Source: Gammaproteobacteria bacterium (GTDB lineage: Bacteria; Pseudomonadota; Gammaproteobacteria; GCA-001735895). From it: 50,132 nucleotides of DNA. Of this stretch, positions 35,603-45,230 are shown in pieces. A program made the position numbers and the translations under genes. Position 1 is the first letter of the stretch; every line of letters begins with the position of its first letter. The notes beneath the pieces are model-generated. The model was not told the origin of the DNA. It did not search any database and saw only the letters and a list, made by a program, of their open reading frames with translations. Where the stretch lies: contig JAAEMR010000053.1 of the NCBI GenBank assembly GCA_024225395.1, forward strand, positions 1-50,132, read 5' to 3'.

Positions 35603-37003
35603 ATGAATTACCTACCTATATTTTATGAGTTAAAAGAAAAAGTCTGTACCATCGTTGGAGCAGGTGGTATCGCATCACGTAAGGCCGATCTGCTGCTCAT
35701 GGCGGGAGCACAAGTGACTGTCATTTCACCGGTTTTAGGTGATGAAATGAGTCGCTTTAATGAAGCAGGCAAAATTCAATGGATCGACAGACCCTTTCAG
35801 GATGGTGATTTAACAGATTCTTTTTTAGTGATCGCTGCCACCAGTGAAAAGCCGGTTAATGAACAGGTTGCTGCTGAAGCTTTAGAACTGAAAATACCCT
35901 GTAACGTGGTTGATAACCCCGATATGTGTAGTTTTATCATGCCTTCAATTATTAATCGTGATCCGGTGCAAATAGCTGTTTCTACCGGGGGGGCCTCACC
36001 GGTACTGGCCAGGCTGATCAGAACGAACCTTGAAAGCTGTACCCCATCGGCTTATGGCAAACTCGCTACGCTGGTTGATCACTATCGAAACGATGTTAAG
36101 AAGACTTTTCCTAAAGTGGAAGAACGTCGTAAATTCTGGGAATCGATTCTGGAAGGGCCCGTCTCAGAGCATGTTTTTGCCGGTCGAAATGATGATGCTC
36201 GCCAGCTACTGGAAAAACTGATCGGTGAAGCGAATGCAGACCCCGGTTATAAAGGTGAAGTTTTTCTGGTGGGTGCCGGGCCGGGTGATCCGGATTTACT
36301 GACTTTTCGGGCTTTGCGATTGATGCAAAAAGCCGATGTGATTGTTTATGATCGACTGGTTTCAGATCCGATTATGGACCTGGTACGCCGTGATGCTGAA
36401 CGCATTTATGCGGGTAAGGAACGATCCAACCATGCTATTCCACAGGAAAACATCAACCAGTTACTGGTGAGACTAGCCAAAGAAGGTAAACGGGTTTTGC
36501 GTCTGAAAGGTGGTGATAATTTTATCTTCGGACGCGGTGGTGAAGAAATTGCTGAACTCATTGATGAAGATATTCCGTTTCAGGTAGTGCCCGGAATTAC
36601 CGCAGCATCAGGTTGCACAACCTATGCGGGTATTCCATTAACTCACCGTGATTATGCCCAGGCCTGTATTTTTGTGACCGGTCATTTGAAGGATGGCACC
36701 AGTGATTTGAACTGGGAAATGTTATCGCATAAAAACCAGACGGTTGTATTTTATATGGGGCTGAATAATGTTCAGTCGTTGTGTGATCAGTTAAAGAAAT
36801 ACGGGCGTGATGCTAAAACACCGGCCGCGCTGATAGAAAAAGGCACAACGCCAGACCAACGCGTATTTATCGGTGATCTGGATACTTTAGCTGGCCTGGT
36901 ACAGAAGAATAATGTGAAAGCACCAACCCTGATTGTAGTGGGTGAAGTTGTTGAATTACATAATAAATTGCGCTGGTTCAAGCCGGGCGAAGAGATTAAA
37001 TAA
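35603..37003 (+). CDS. cysG: Siroheme synthase (fused dehydrogenase/ferrochelatase and methyltransferase)
   Basis: A 466-residue trifunctional enzyme that makes siroheme for sulfite and nitrite reductases from uroporphyrinogen III. Residues about 1-205 are the precorrin-2 dehydrogenase/sirohydrochlorin ferrochelatase part: NAD-binding VGAGGIASRKADLLLMAGA, and STGGASPVLARLIR. Residues about 215-460 are the SAM-dependent uroporphyrinogen methyltransferase: VFLVGAGPGDPDLLTFRALR, ADVIVYDRLVS, RLKGGDNFIFGRGGEE and VVPGITAASGCTTYAGIPLT. All key motifs are intact. ATG 35603 follows a plausible AAGCCGGTGAAGC. The next genes may concern nitrogen or sulfur anion uptake. Confidence 0.96.
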   Translation: MNYLPIFYELKEKVCTIVGAGGIASRKADLLLMAGAQVTVISPVLGDEMSRFNEAGKIQWIDRPFQDGDLTDSFLVIAATSEKPVNEQVAAEALELKIPCNVVDNPDMCSFIMPSIINRDPVQIAVSTGGASPVLARLIRTNLESCTPSAYGKLATLVDHYRNDVKKTFPKVEERRKFWESILEGPVSEHVFAGRNDDARQLLEKLIGEANADPGYKGEVFLVGAGPGDPDLLTFRALRLMQKADVIVYDRLVSDPIMDLVRRDAERIYAGKERSNHAIPQENINQLLVRLAKEGKRVLRLKGGDNFIFGRGGEEIAELIDEDIPFQVVPGITAASGCTTYAGIPLTHRDYAQACIFVTGHLKDGTSDLNWEMLSHKNQTVVFYMGLNNVQSLCDQLKKYGRDAKTPAALIEKGTTPDQRVFIGDLDTLAGLVQKNNVKAPTLIVVGEVVELHNKLRWFKPGEEIK

Positions 37004-37010
37004 CATTTTT

Positions 37011-37141
37011 ACCACGAAGGCACGAAGGATACGACGAATGAAATATTTCATCGATGAATTAACTTATTAAACAGTTAATTAACACAGTTATATTTAAATT
37101 TGAAACTTTAATAAGGGTTTTCTTCGTGTCCTTCGTGCTGC
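37011..37141. repeat. Dispersed intergenic repeat, copy E
   Basis: A 131-bp element. Tandem left arm ACCACGAAGGCACGAAGGA (37011-37029) is inverted in the right arm at 37120-37141 (CTTCGTGTCCTTCGTGCTGC). The AT-rich core has no frame. It is the clearest example of the cacgaagg subtype, and lies directly after cysG. Confidence 0.75.
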
Positions 37142-37171
37142 ATCTTTTAAACTTGTGAGGTTAAATCGTTA

Positions 37172-38050
37172 ATGGCGAAAATTAACATCATGGCTTTACG
37201 CCACAGCGCATTTTATGCCCCCCTGTTGATGACCATCAAAGGTGGCTATTTAAGTAAACAGGGATTAGAGCCCGTTTACACGGTTGCGACCCCTGACAAT
37301 CCCATCGATCAAAATCTGCGTGCTGGTACTGCTCATTTATCTCAGTCTGCACCTGCCGTTAGTTTTGCGGCATTAGAAAAAGGAGAAGAAGTGGATATAG
37401 TTCATTTCGCTTCTATCAATGATCGTGATGGTTTTTACCTGACAGCCCGCGAGAAGAATGAAAATTTCCAGTGGAGTGACCTGGAAGGGCAGGATGTTCT
37501 GGTTGATCACCTGTTTCAACCTCATGCTACTTTGCGCTATGCGATGTTTTTGAATGGTGCAGATTTTGATAAAGTGAATGTTATCGATGCAGGTAATGTC
37601 GAGCAAATGGATCAGGTTTTTCGCTCCGGACAGGGGGCTTATGTTCATCAGCAGGGTCCTGCACCACAGCAACTGGAAAATGATGGCGAGGGTTTTATGG
37701 TGGCCTCTATCGGTGATGCAATTGGGCCAATAGCTTTCAGCAGTTTATGTGCAACTCGTGAGTGGTTAAAAACTGATATGGCCGAAGCTTTTCTGGTTGC
37801 TTATCAGCAAGCTATGACCGATATTATCGATATGCCTTCAATGCAAATAGCAAATACCATCCATGATTTTTTACCGAATATCGATAATGATGTTTTAGTT
37901 TCTACCCTTGATGGCTACAAAAAACTGGATACATGGAAAAATAATATATCAATAAATACAAATAGTTATGATAATTTATTAAAAATATTTCTACATAGTG
38001 GTTATATAACTAAAGCACATAATATAGAAAGCTGCATCCTGAATCGGTGA
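37172..38050 (+). CDS. NMT1-like substrate-binding protein without signal peptide
   Basis: A 292-residue protein of the NMT1/THI5-like (SsuA/NrtA/TauA-related) periplasmic-binding fold. The opening MAKINIMALRHSAFYAPLLM has no signal sequence, so the protein is predicted to stay in the cytoplasm; KGGYLSKQGLEPVYTVATPD, AGTAHLSQSAPAVSFAALE and DLEGQDVLVDHLFQPHATL match the family pattern. The last 45 residues are coded by markedly AT-rich DNA. No permease or ATPase is adjacent. It could be a ligand sensor, as NasS is for nitrate, or an enzyme. It lies between repeat E and an HPP-family membrane protein, close to cysG. Confidence 0.8.
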   Translation: MAKINIMALRHSAFYAPLLMTIKGGYLSKQGLEPVYTVATPDNPIDQNLRAGTAHLSQSAPAVSFAALEKGEEVDIVHFASINDRDGFYLTAREKNENFQWSDLEGQDVLVDHLFQPHATLRYAMFLNGADFDKVNVIDAGNVEQMDQVFRSGQGAYVHQQGPAPQQLENDGEGFMVASIGDAIGPIAFSSLCATREWLKTDMAEAFLVAYQQAMTDIIDMPSMQIANTIHDFLPNIDNDVLVSTLDGYKKLDTWKNNISINTNSYDNLLKIFLHSGYITKAHNIESCILNR

Positions 38051-38057
38051 TTAAACA

Positions 38058-38618
38058 ATGAAACAAACTTTAGCCAAATACTTCAGCAGAATGCGTGGCC
38101 TGGGAAAGTGTGGCGCACGCCATTCGCTAAGCTGGATTTTCTGGTCATGGGTAGGTTCTTTTTTGGGTATTTTACTGGTTGCTTTCTTTAATCAGTTACT
38201 ACCCATTTCCGCTACAGATAATATCTTTCTAATTGGATCATTTGGAGCTTCGGCCGTTCTGATTTATGGAACACCTCACGTGCCTTATGCCCAGCCGAGA
38301 AATTTACTAGGGGGACACTTTATCTCTGCATTGACCGGTGTGGTTATTGCCCAGTATCTGAATATACCCATAGAGTTTCAGGCAGCGCTGGCAGTCTCAT
38401 TTTCGATTGTGTTGATGCATATTACGCAAACCATTCACCCTCCGGGTGGTGCCACTGCGCTGATTGCAATTATAGGGGGTGAACAGGTACAGGATCTTGG
38501 GTTTATGTATACATTGACTCCAATACTTTCCAGTGCCTTTATCATGCTCATAGTCGCGTTACTGGTTAATAATTTGAGGCATGATGAAGAGCGACATTAT
38601 CCAAAGTGTTGGTGGTAA
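38058..38618 (+). CDS. HPP-family integral membrane protein
   Basis: A 186-residue inner-membrane protein with about five helices. It carries the family hallmark HPPGGATALIAIIGG near residue 121, plus GSFGASAVLIYGTPHVPYAQPRN, another conserved block. In plants and cyanobacteria, related HPP proteins carry nitrite. In many bacteria the HPP domain is fused to C-terminal CBS domains; here a separate CBS protein follows 140 bp downstream. It starts 7 bp after the NMT1-like gene, so the two are co-transcribed. Confidence 0.9.
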   Translation: MKQTLAKYFSRMRGLGKCGARHSLSWIFWSWVGSFLGILLVAFFNQLLPISATDNIFLIGSFGASAVLIYGTPHVPYAQPRNLLGGHFISALTGVVIAQYLNIPIEFQAALAVSFSIVLMHITQTIHPPGGATALIAIIGGEQVQDLGFMYTLTPILSSAFIMLIVALLVNNLRHDEERHYPKCWW

Positions 38619-38757
38619 CACTTGCAATAATGTTGATGACAGTTAAATGTTGACCCATATCAACTACCTATACTTTTATAGAAGATACACAAATTAACCC
38701 CAAAAGATAACGAGTAAAATTAATTATCATATCAATACATAATTCATGGGGATAATT

Positions 38758-39366
38758 ATGCAAGTAGATGATTCTCATCACCGGCATTACACAGTTTTAA
38801 GCACAGCAGATTTTTCTGAATGTCCTCTGCAGTTGCCAGAACGGGTTCAGATGGAGGATCTGGCAACCCACGTTTTCACTGATTTTACGCACAATAGACC
38901 GGCTGTTATCAAGGCACATACATCCATTGATGATGCGATGAAACTGATGAGAGACTCGGGTATTCATTTATTACTGGTTATCGATGATGCAGATTCAGAT
39001 TCAAGCGCCAATGACCTGATGGTTACAGTGAAAGGTCAAATAACAAGCGGCGATATTCTGGGTGATCTGCCGGTAAAGTTAGCGCAGGAAAGTGGAGTTA
39101 AACACAGTGAAATCACGGTGGGCATGGTCATGACTCCGCGAAAAGATATTAAAGTGGTGGACTGGAGTACTATCAAAGTTGCAAAAGTAGGGCACGTTAT
39201 TAGCACGATGCATGAATGGAATTGCTGCCATATTCTGGTTGTTGATGATGGTCAGTTACACGGTATCTTTTCGATGAGCGAAATCTCAAAACACATGGGT
39301 CATAATGAATCTGAACCGCTGGTGTGTGCCCATTCTCTGGCCGAGTTAGTGCATACAATTGGTTAG
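38758..39366 (+). CDS. CBS-domain protein
   Basis: A 202-residue cytoplasmic protein with a tandem CBS pair: residues about 45-100 (HNRPAVIKAHTSIDDAMKLM, GIHLLLVIDDADS) and about 120-200 (VGMVMTPRKDIKVVDWSTIK, NCCHILVVDDGQLHGIFSMS). CBS pairs sense adenine nucleotides or other ligands. ATG 38758 is chosen because GGGGAT lies 5 bp upstream; ATG 38746 in the same frame overlaps this Shine-Dalgarno. The nearby HPP gene suggests the pair works as a split form of fused HPP-CBS proteins. A leader of about 125 bp separates the two genes. Confidence 0.85.
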   Translation: MQVDDSHHRHYTVLSTADFSECPLQLPERVQMEDLATHVFTDFTHNRPAVIKAHTSIDDAMKLMRDSGIHLLLVIDDADSDSSANDLMVTVKGQITSGDILGDLPVKLAQESGVKHSEITVGMVMTPRKDIKVVDWSTIKVAKVGHVISTMHEWNCCHILVVDDGQLHGIFSMSEISKHMGHNESEPLVCAHSLAELVHTIG

Positions 39367-39367
39367 A

Positions 39368-40219
39368 TTAGTGAGTGATATTTAAGCTTTCAGTTAACTC
39401 GCAGTATTCAGCATGATTTTCGGTAATATATCCATGACGGATCAGGAAGTCGATAATGACCAGGTTGCAATTGAGTTTGAATTCACTGCTTTGCTGAATA
39501 ATTTGAGCTACCTGTTCGAGTGACATGAGCTCAAAATTTTCCACTTCGCCATCTGTACAACGCGGAATAAAATCGATGGGTAACTCAAGGTCGTAGCACA
39601 GCATGGTATCGGGTTTAAGCCCCAGTTCAGTTTCACAGCGATAGGAAATATTACTCACATGTTTTGCCTGAGCAGCCAGTTCAGCAGGTATTGCTGCTTC
39701 TTCCCAGCATTCTTTTGCGAGATTTTCCTCTGGTTTCAAGCCCCATGGCAGGCCTCCTGCGACAAGATTGTCTAACAATCCGGGGGCATGTCGCTTTAGT
39801 TGAGAACGCCGGCTAATCCACAAATGTTTTTCTCCGTTAAGTAAAACGTAGCCATTCATATGTTGACCGAAAGCAGCAACTCCAAAGTATGGAACGAGTG
39901 CACGATCCATCAGAAAAGTCGGCTGCTCACGGTTTCCGTTTGTTACTGGATACAGTTCATCGTGAAAATAGGGTAACAGATTTTCTTCTAATAGCCTGCG
40001 TGTCAGTTCTTCCATTGACTGATTAAAAGCAGTGAAGCCGGTTGCTGGAGGATTCCAGTTTAAATCATGATTATCTATACTGAAATGACCTGAGATTTGA
40101 ATAAGTTTCTCAGCGAAAGAAGGTTTAACTTCACCCAACTGTAATCCATCTACTTTGAAAGCTATAAAATGGCTGGACTGATATAAATTACATTGTTGAA
40201 TATGTTGCAGATAACTCAT
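39368..40219 (-). CDS. DUF4743/NUDIX hydrolase
   Basis: A 283-residue protein. The N-terminal 120 residues match the DUF4743 type seen in thiamine-pyrophosphokinase-related NUDIX proteins, and the second half is a NUDIX domain. The NUDIX box is read as GLKPEENLAKECWEEAAIP near residue 160: the key glutamates are present, but the usual Arg is Lys and the Gly is Ala. Preceding context WISRRSQLKRHAPGLLDNLV fits the family, in which members have been linked to hydrolysis of oxidised thiamine diphosphate. It is convergent with the CBS gene, with 1 bp between stops, and divergent from the SulP gene. Confidence 0.85.
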   Translation of the reverse strand: MSYLQHIQQCNLYQSSHFIAFKVDGLQLGEVKPSFAEKLIQISGHFSIDNHDLNWNPPATGFTAFNQSMEELTRRLLEENLLPYFHDELYPVTNGNREQPTFLMDRALVPYFGVAAFGQHMNGYVLLNGEKHLWISRRSQLKRHAPGLLDNLVAGGLPWGLKPEENLAKECWEEAAIPAELAAQAKHVSNISYRCETELGLKPDTMLCYDLELPIDFIPRCTDGEVENFELMSLEQVAQIIQQSSEFKLNCNLVIIDFLIRHGYITENHAEYCELTESLNITH

Positions 40220-40394
40220 AAGCGATTAATAAAATATTGTTGGAGAGAAGTGCTCAGCCTGTAGAAAAAACTATTTTTAATCCGAATCCACAAGGTTAAC
40301 GGATTGATTGTAAATTAACACGTTATATTATATTAGCAATTGTTAATATATTTCGTTAGAATCCGCGCCTCTTTTAATCTCCTTAGGCAACTAC

Positions 40395-41951
40395 ATGTTC
40401 GAGTTATCCTGTCCCGGAAAGGTTTGTATCAAAAATGATGTGCTTTCCGGCCTGACGGTTGCTCTGGCGTTAGTTCCAGAAGCTGTGGCATTTGCATTCG
40501 TTGCCGGTGTCGATCCTCTGGTGGGGCTATATGGTGCCTTCATGATGGGCATTATCACGGCTATCTTTGGCGGGCGACCGGGTATGATATCGGGAGCTAC
40601 CGGTGCGATGGCCGTAGTCATGGTTTCACTGGTTTCTTTACACGGTGTTGAATACCTGTTTGCGGCGATTGCGCTAACAGGTTTGATACAGATGAGTGCA
40701 GGTGTTCTTAGACTGGGCAAGTTTATTCAGCTGGTGCCTTTTCCGGTCATGCTGGGTTTTGTTAATGGTCTGGCTATCGTTATTTTCCTGGCTCAATTAC
40801 AGCAGTTCAAAACTATAGGTGCAAACGGTGAACTGGAATGGATGACAGGGCAGCCTCTATACATCATGTTCGCTCTTATTACGCTGACCATGGTGATTAT
40901 CCATTTTCTGCCGAAGTTGACGGTTGCGGTTCCTGCCTCCCTGGCTGCCATTGTTATTGTGACTTTACTGGTTCTCGGGCTTGATCTTGATAGTCGTTCA
41001 GTGGTTGAAGTTTTACGTGATATGTCCGGCAATGCCGAAGCGACGATTGCGGGCGGTTTCCCTACCTTACATATTCCGATGGTCCCACTTAGCTGGGAAA
41101 CATTGATGATCATTCTTCCATTCAGTTTTATTTTAGCCGGTGTTGGTTTAATTGAATCCTTACTGACGTTAAATTTAATTGATGAACTCACCGAGACACG
41201 CGGCCAGAATAACCGTGAATGTATCGGGCAGGGGCTTGGTAATACAGTCAATGGTTTTTTCGGTGGCATGGGCGGTTGCGCAATGATTGGTCAATCGATG
41301 ATCAATATTAACTCCGGTGGTAAAGGTCGTCTGTCAGGTATCAGTGCGGCATTATTCCTGCTGGCATTTATCCTGTTTGCTTCCAGTTTGATTGAAATAA
41401 TTCCAGTTGCGGCTCTGGTTGGTGTTATGTTTATTGTGGTACTCGGTACTTTTGAATGGGCGACCTTCAAGATGTTTGGCAAGGTGCCGGTCGCTGATAT
41501 TTTCACTTCTGTACTGGTTGCTGTGGTGACAGTAATGACCGATCTGGCAATAGCCGTTATTGTCGGAGTTATTGTTTCTGCACTGGTTTTTGCCTGGGAA
41601 CATGCAAAACACATGAATGCAAAATCTTTCATCAACGAAGAAGGCACCAAGGTTTATGAGTTAAGCGGGCCATTATTTTTTGGTTCGGTTCGTGCTTTTA
41701 GTGAAATATTTGACCCTAAGAATGATCCGGAAGATGTGGTTATTGATTTCTATGATTCAAAGGTGGCTGATCATTCCGGTATTGAAGCGGTTGACAGCCT
41801 GGCTGAACGATACAAACGTCATGGTAAAACTTTACACCTGAAACACTTGAGCAAGGAATGTAAAGAGTTACTGGAAACAGCTGGTGGGCTGGTTGAAGTG
41901 AATGTAATGGAAGATCCGAACTATCACGTTGCCGATGATAAATTTGGCTAA
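40395..41951 (+). CDS. SulP-family anion transporter with STAS domain
   Basis: A 518-residue inner-membrane transporter. Ten or more helices span residues about 10-400; the SulP signature regions [20 protein letters not shown] near residue 15 and [20 protein letters not shown] near 45 are clear, as is [20 protein letters not shown] near 280. A C-terminal STAS domain (about 415-500) starts [19 protein letters not shown]. SulP proteins carry sulfate, bicarbonate or other anions with H+ or Na+; the [10 protein letters not shown] variant belongs to the bacterial group often called sulfate permeases, and bicarbonate is also possible. Divergent from the NUDIX gene; the cytochrome gene is 62 bp downstream beyond a hairpin. 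Confidence 0.9.
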   Translation: MFELSCPGKVCIKNDVLSGLTVALALVPEAVAFAFVAGVDPLVGLYGAFMMGIITAIFGGRPGMISGATGAMAVVMVSLVSLHGVEYLFAAIALTGLIQMSAGVLRLGKFIQLVPFPVMLGFVNGLAIVIFLAQLQQFKTIGANGELEWMTGQPLYIMFALITLTMVIIHFLPKLTVAVPASLAAIVIVTLLVLGLDLDSRSVVEVLRDMSGNAEATIAGGFPTLHIPMVPLSWETLMIILPFSFILAGVGLIESLLTLNLIDELTETRGQNNRECIGQGLGNTVNGFFGGMGGCAMIGQSMININSGGKGRLSGISAALFLLAFILFASSLIEIIPVAALVGVMFIVVLGTFEWATFKMFGKVPVADIFTSVLVAVVTVMTDLAIAVIVGVIVSALVFAWEHAKHMNAKSFINEEGTKVYELSGPLFFGSVRAFSEIFDPKNDPEDVVIDFYDSKVADHSGIEAVDSLAERYKRHGKTLHLKHLSKECKELLETAGGLVEVNVMEDPNYHVADDKFG

Positions 41952-41959
41952 TTTGTTTA

Positions 41960-42003
41960 AGTTTAAGCTGTGATATATTGTTTTAGCTTTCACACTTAAA
42001 TTT
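41960..42003 (+). terminator. Hairpin downstream of the SulP gene
   Basis: AAGTTTAAG plus TGTG pair with CACA plus CTTAAATTT across a 20-nt loop, with one bulged base. It ends just before the cytochrome gene; no long T-run follows, so termination may be partial. Confidence 0.5.
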
Positions 42004-42013
42004 GGAAAATGGT

Positions 42014-42445
42014 ATGTCGATTCGATTTCTTAGCGTGATATTAACTTTATTTCTGTTTCCATCAGTTCAGGCCAGTGATGATCGGGTAAAAGTAGAATTA
42101 CCCGAAATGATGCGTGGACATATGTTGAACAACATGCGTGATCATTTGCTGGCCCTTGAAGAAATCACTCGTTACCTGGCAAATCAACAATATGATAAAG
42201 CTGCCGAGATAGCTGAAAACAGGCTTGGCATGTCTTCGATGACATCACATGGGGCATCACATATGGGGAAATTTATGCCAAAGGAAATGGCTGCTATCGG
42301 AACCGGTATGCATCGAGCAGCCAGTCGATTTGCATTGGCAGCAAAAGATGCGGAACTTGATGGAGGCTTACATAAAGCATTCTCAGCATTATCTGAAGTC
42401 ATGCAGCAATGTGTGGCCTGTCATTCTGGTTTTAAAGTTCATTGA
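42014..42445 (+). CDS. Cytochrome c'-like monohaem protein
   Basis: A 143-residue exported protein. ATG 42014 begins a signal peptide (MSIRFLSVILTLFLFPSVQA); an in-frame TTG at 42002 lies in the upstream hairpin and is rejected. The mature part is helix-rich with a single haem-binding CVACH close to the C-terminus (CVACHSGFKVH), the layout of cytochrome c'. Many Met and His residues occur in the middle (MSSMTSHGASHMGKFMPKEM). Such proteins bind NO or CO or act as small electron carriers. It follows the SulP gene, but the functional link is unclear. Confidence 0.8.
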   Translation: MSIRFLSVILTLFLFPSVQASDDRVKVELPEMMRGHMLNNMRDHLLALEEITRYLANQQYDKAAEIAENRLGMSSMTSHGASHMGKFMPKEMAAIGTGMHRAASRFALAAKDAELDGGLHKAFSALSEVMQQCVACHSGFKVH

Positions 42446-42951
42446 TTCGCTTCAATACCCGGAGGGGATCATTTTGCAGGTCAAGTTAACAGGTTTTAAT
42501 TGTAGCCACTAAAATCCAGTATTACATTCTGCCTGAAAGAACATGAACCAACCTGATGGGCTGAAGGCATGCGGGAAAAGAGGCAAAAGCAGTCGTTGCT
42601 TTTCGGACATAGTAAATGACGACAAAGAGCCCGTCTATGTGTGAAAACTCAACAAATTCCCAATCAGGAAAATTTTTTCCCACTTCATTAGGATATATCG
42701 ATCAATTTTAAGTGCAATAGTCCGCTTAGAGATTAAATATCATTTGATATCAGATGGCTTATGCCACTTTTGTTTTTGGAAAATAGTTTTCATACACTCT
42801 GTGCCTGTCATTCCTGACAGGTTGTAGGCAACTAGTGTTTTATGGACAAAGCGGCGTTCCAGCCAAAAGGCTCGTATCTCTGGAATCGATCCGTTGCTGC
42901 CATCCACATCATGATGATTTTGAATGTTGCATAAACAAAATCAAGTAATCT
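42446..42951. other. Non-coding region, 506 bp, left flank of the lyase/ABC island
   Basis: No convincing gene. AAAAGCA and TGCTTTT (42585-42603) form a perfect short hairpin. At 42807-42820 GTCATTCCTGACAG is the exact inverse of 49813-49826, on the far side of the LysR-to-hydrolase block. ACAGGTTGTAG at 42817-42827 recurs directly at 49901-49911, and AAAGCGG follows at the same 31-bp offset in both places. This looks like a degenerate mobile-element border. Confidence 0.45.
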
Positions 42952-43842
42952 TCAGCGTTTCGTTTCATAAAGCTCTTGTATGAATCTCACCGCCTTTGGA
43001 TTTGATTGATTAATGTAGAGAACTATATCCAGTGGAATCCTTCCGTAATCTTGAGACAAAATTGCGGTATTTCCGGAAATAAATTCATCATGTATCATTG
43101 AGTGAGGAATCCAGGCTGCTCCGATTCCTGCAACAATCAATTGTGCAACACCGACAGAATTAGCGGACTCAACAGCAACTCGCCCCTTGAGTGAAAGCGA
43201 TTGTGCATTTTGATGGTTCTCTATTATTTTCCCAAAATAGCTTTCAGCCGGATAGGTAATGATATTTGACTCACTGGGTAATACATTGTCTTCATCTAAC
43301 TTTCGCTGCATATCTCCGCCAACAACTGGAACAAGTACGTCCCGGTGCCAAACTGAGCTGGAAACCGCATCACCAAAAGGAGCTTCGGGCTGGTTGCGAC
43401 GTTCATAACTGATTAGCACATCTGCTTCGTGTCTCAAGAATATAGACATAGCGTTATCCCGGTTTTGAGTGCGTAGACGTACACACCAACTGGAATTAAA
43501 AGTCTTTAATCTATGCAAGATATCTGGTACCACGGAAAAGGAAAGTGAGTGCTGCGTAGCAATAACCAATGTTTCGCAAGTTTTTTCTGGATTCTGCAAT
43601 TGACCGCGCAATTGTTGAAGGTGAGCCAACATTGAGCGAATATGAGCCTCATTCTCAGCAAGTCCAGGTGAAATTTCAACCCGGTTAGACTTTCGTATCA
43701 AGAGATCGCAACCAATCCATTGCTCCAATGCTTTGATACGGCGTGAAAATGCAGGCTGAGTCATGTGGCGGCGTCCTGCCGCTGTACTCAAGTTTCGTTC
43801 TTCAAGTAGTAATAGTGCATCTTCTAATAGACGTGTATCCAT
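42952..43842 (-). CDS. LysR-family transcriptional regulator
   Basis: A 296-residue regulator. The N-terminal winged helix-turn-helix is clear (LLLLEERNLSTAAGRRHMTQ then PAFSRRIKALEQWIGCDLLI), followed by a linker helix and a periplasmic-binding-like effector domain. ATG 43842 is preferred to an upstream TTG at 43857. It is divergent from the PLP lyase gene with a 106-bp spacer, the classical LysR arrangement, so it probably controls the lyase and transporter genes in response to their substrate. The closest functional group cannot be read from sequence. Confidence 0.92.
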   Translation of the reverse strand: MDTRLLEDALLLLEERNLSTAAGRRHMTQPAFSRRIKALEQWIGCDLLIRKSNRVEISPGLAENEAHIRSMLAHLQQLRGQLQNPEKTCETLVIATQHSLSFSVVPDILHRLKTFNSSWCVRLRTQNRDNAMSIFLRHEADVLISYERRNQPEAPFGDAVSSSVWHRDVLVPVVGGDMQRKLDEDNVLPSESNIITYPAESYFGKIIENHQNAQSLSLKGRVAVESANSVGVAQLIVAGIGAAWIPHSMIHDEFISGNTAILSQDYGRIPLDIVLYINQSNPKAVRFIQELYETKR

Positions 43843-43948
43843 TATTAGCTCATACAATTTGTTTGGGTACCCTTAAATATTAGCAATATACGGCGCCAAA
43901 TAGAAGAGTTAGTCTAAATAAAAATATGTGTGGAAAGATAAAAGACTT

Positions 43949-45019
43949 ATGAATACAACTATTATTGATAACAGGGAAGAGAAAATATCTTTGCTAAAAC
44001 GTGCACTTACAAAGTTCCCGCGAGAAAGGTTGGGGCACCTGCCAACACCACTAGAACCGCTAGATCGATTAACTGAGGAATTGGGTGGTCCACGAATTTG
44101 GATCAAGCGGGATGATTGTACAGGTCTGTCTACAGGCGGTAATAAAACGCGTAAGCTGGAATTTCTAATGGCTGATGCCCGGAAAAAGGGGGCAGATACG
44201 ATCATCACTCAGGGGGCGACTCAATCTAATCATGCACGCCAGACTGCTGCCGCGTCAGCAAAACTAGGCATGGAATGCCATATCCTTTTAGAGGATCGCA
44301 CCGGATCGAATGATGCTCAATATAACTTTAACGGAAATGTGCTACTGGATCAGTTGCACGGTGCGATAATATCAAAACGCCCTGGTGATTCAGATATGAA
44401 TGCCGAAATGGAAATGCTATCTGAAAATTTGGAAAAGGACGGTAAGAAAACCTACATTATTCCGGGTGGAGGCTCGAATCGAGTCGGAGCACTTGGCTAT
44501 GTTAACTGTGCTCTCGAATTGACCGAGCAGGCAACACAGTTAGATCTCAAAATTGACGCCCTTATACATGCCACTGGAAGCACGGGTACACAGGCAGGTC
44601 TTGTTGCAGGATTAAATGCTGTTGACAGCGATATCTATCTGCTGGGTATTGGCGTCCGTGCACCACAAACTCAACAGGAGGAGATGGTCTTTAACCTGGC
44701 TCGACAAACCATGGATTATCTGGGCATGGGAATCGAAGTTCCCCGGGAAAGCGTACGTGCCAATTGTAACTATGTGGGCCCTGGCTATGGTTTGCCAACC
44801 GATGGTATGACAGAAGCAGTAAAAATGCTCGCTCGCCTGGAGGGGCTGCTGTTTGATCCAGTTTACTCTGGCAAAGGTCTGGATGGCTTAATTGACCTGG
44901 TACGAAAAGGTCATTTCAATGGCATGAGTAATATTGTTTTTCTGCACACAGGTGGTAGTGCTGCCCTGTTCGGATATCCAGAGATCTTTAATCTCCCGGG
45001 CTATCAAGGGGAACCTTGA
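43949..45019 (+). CDS. PLP-dependent lyase, probable L-cysteate sulfo-lyase (CuyA-like)
   Basis: A 356-residue fold-type II PLP enzyme. The Schiff-base lysine is Lys66 in [34 protein letters not shown] binds the cofactor and substrate carboxylate, and [16 protein letters not shown] the phosphate. D-cysteine desulfhydrase and ACC deaminase share this fold, but the segments [28 protein letters not shown] and [11 protein letters not shown] match what I recall of CuyA, which cleaves cysteate to pyruvate, ammonia and sulfite. ATG 43949 is preferred to GTG 43928. It lies between a divergent LysR gene and a betaine-type ABC importer, so substrate uptake and cleavage are probably linked. D-cysteine as substrate is the main alternative. 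Confidence 0.75.
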   Translation: MNTTIIDNREEKISLLKRALTKFPRERLGHLPTPLEPLDRLTEELGGPRIWIKRDDCTGLSTGGNKTRKLEFLMADARKKGADTIITQGATQSNHARQTAAASAKLGMECHILLEDRTGSNDAQYNFNGNVLLDQLHGAIISKRPGDSDMNAEMEMLSENLEKDGKKTYIIPGGGSNRVGALGYVNCALELTEQATQLDLKIDALIHATGSTGTQAGLVAGLNAVDSDIYLLGIGVRAPQTQQEEMVFNLARQTMDYLGMGIEVPRESVRANCNYVGPGYGLPTDGMTEAVKMLARLEGLLFDPVYSGKGLDGLIDLVRKGHFNGMSNIVFLHTGGSAALFGYPEIFNLPGYQGEP

Positions 45020-45230
45020 AAAATTCTCCTGGATAGCGAAACGAGGGAAGAATCTCAATGCTACAGACAGGACTTACAGGGAAAAAAGTCTGTCTGGCAG
45101 GCCAAATATTCCGTTTAGGAATGGTAACAATCCAAATTAGCATTGAATTTTTTTTGATGCATAACCGGGGGGACCAACCGGTAACCATAGATAAACCGGA
45201 GTTCCAATCATGAACCAGAGGAGTGATGAA

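Noticed and set aside
40793-41269. Minus-strand frame inside the SulP gene
   Set aside because: Low-complexity product rich in Ser, Thr, Pro and Ile as expected from the antisense of membrane protein code; no independent signals.
42446-42951. An insertion sequence left of the LysR gene
   Set aside because: Only short repeats and hairpins are seen; no transposase frame or fragment could be recognised.
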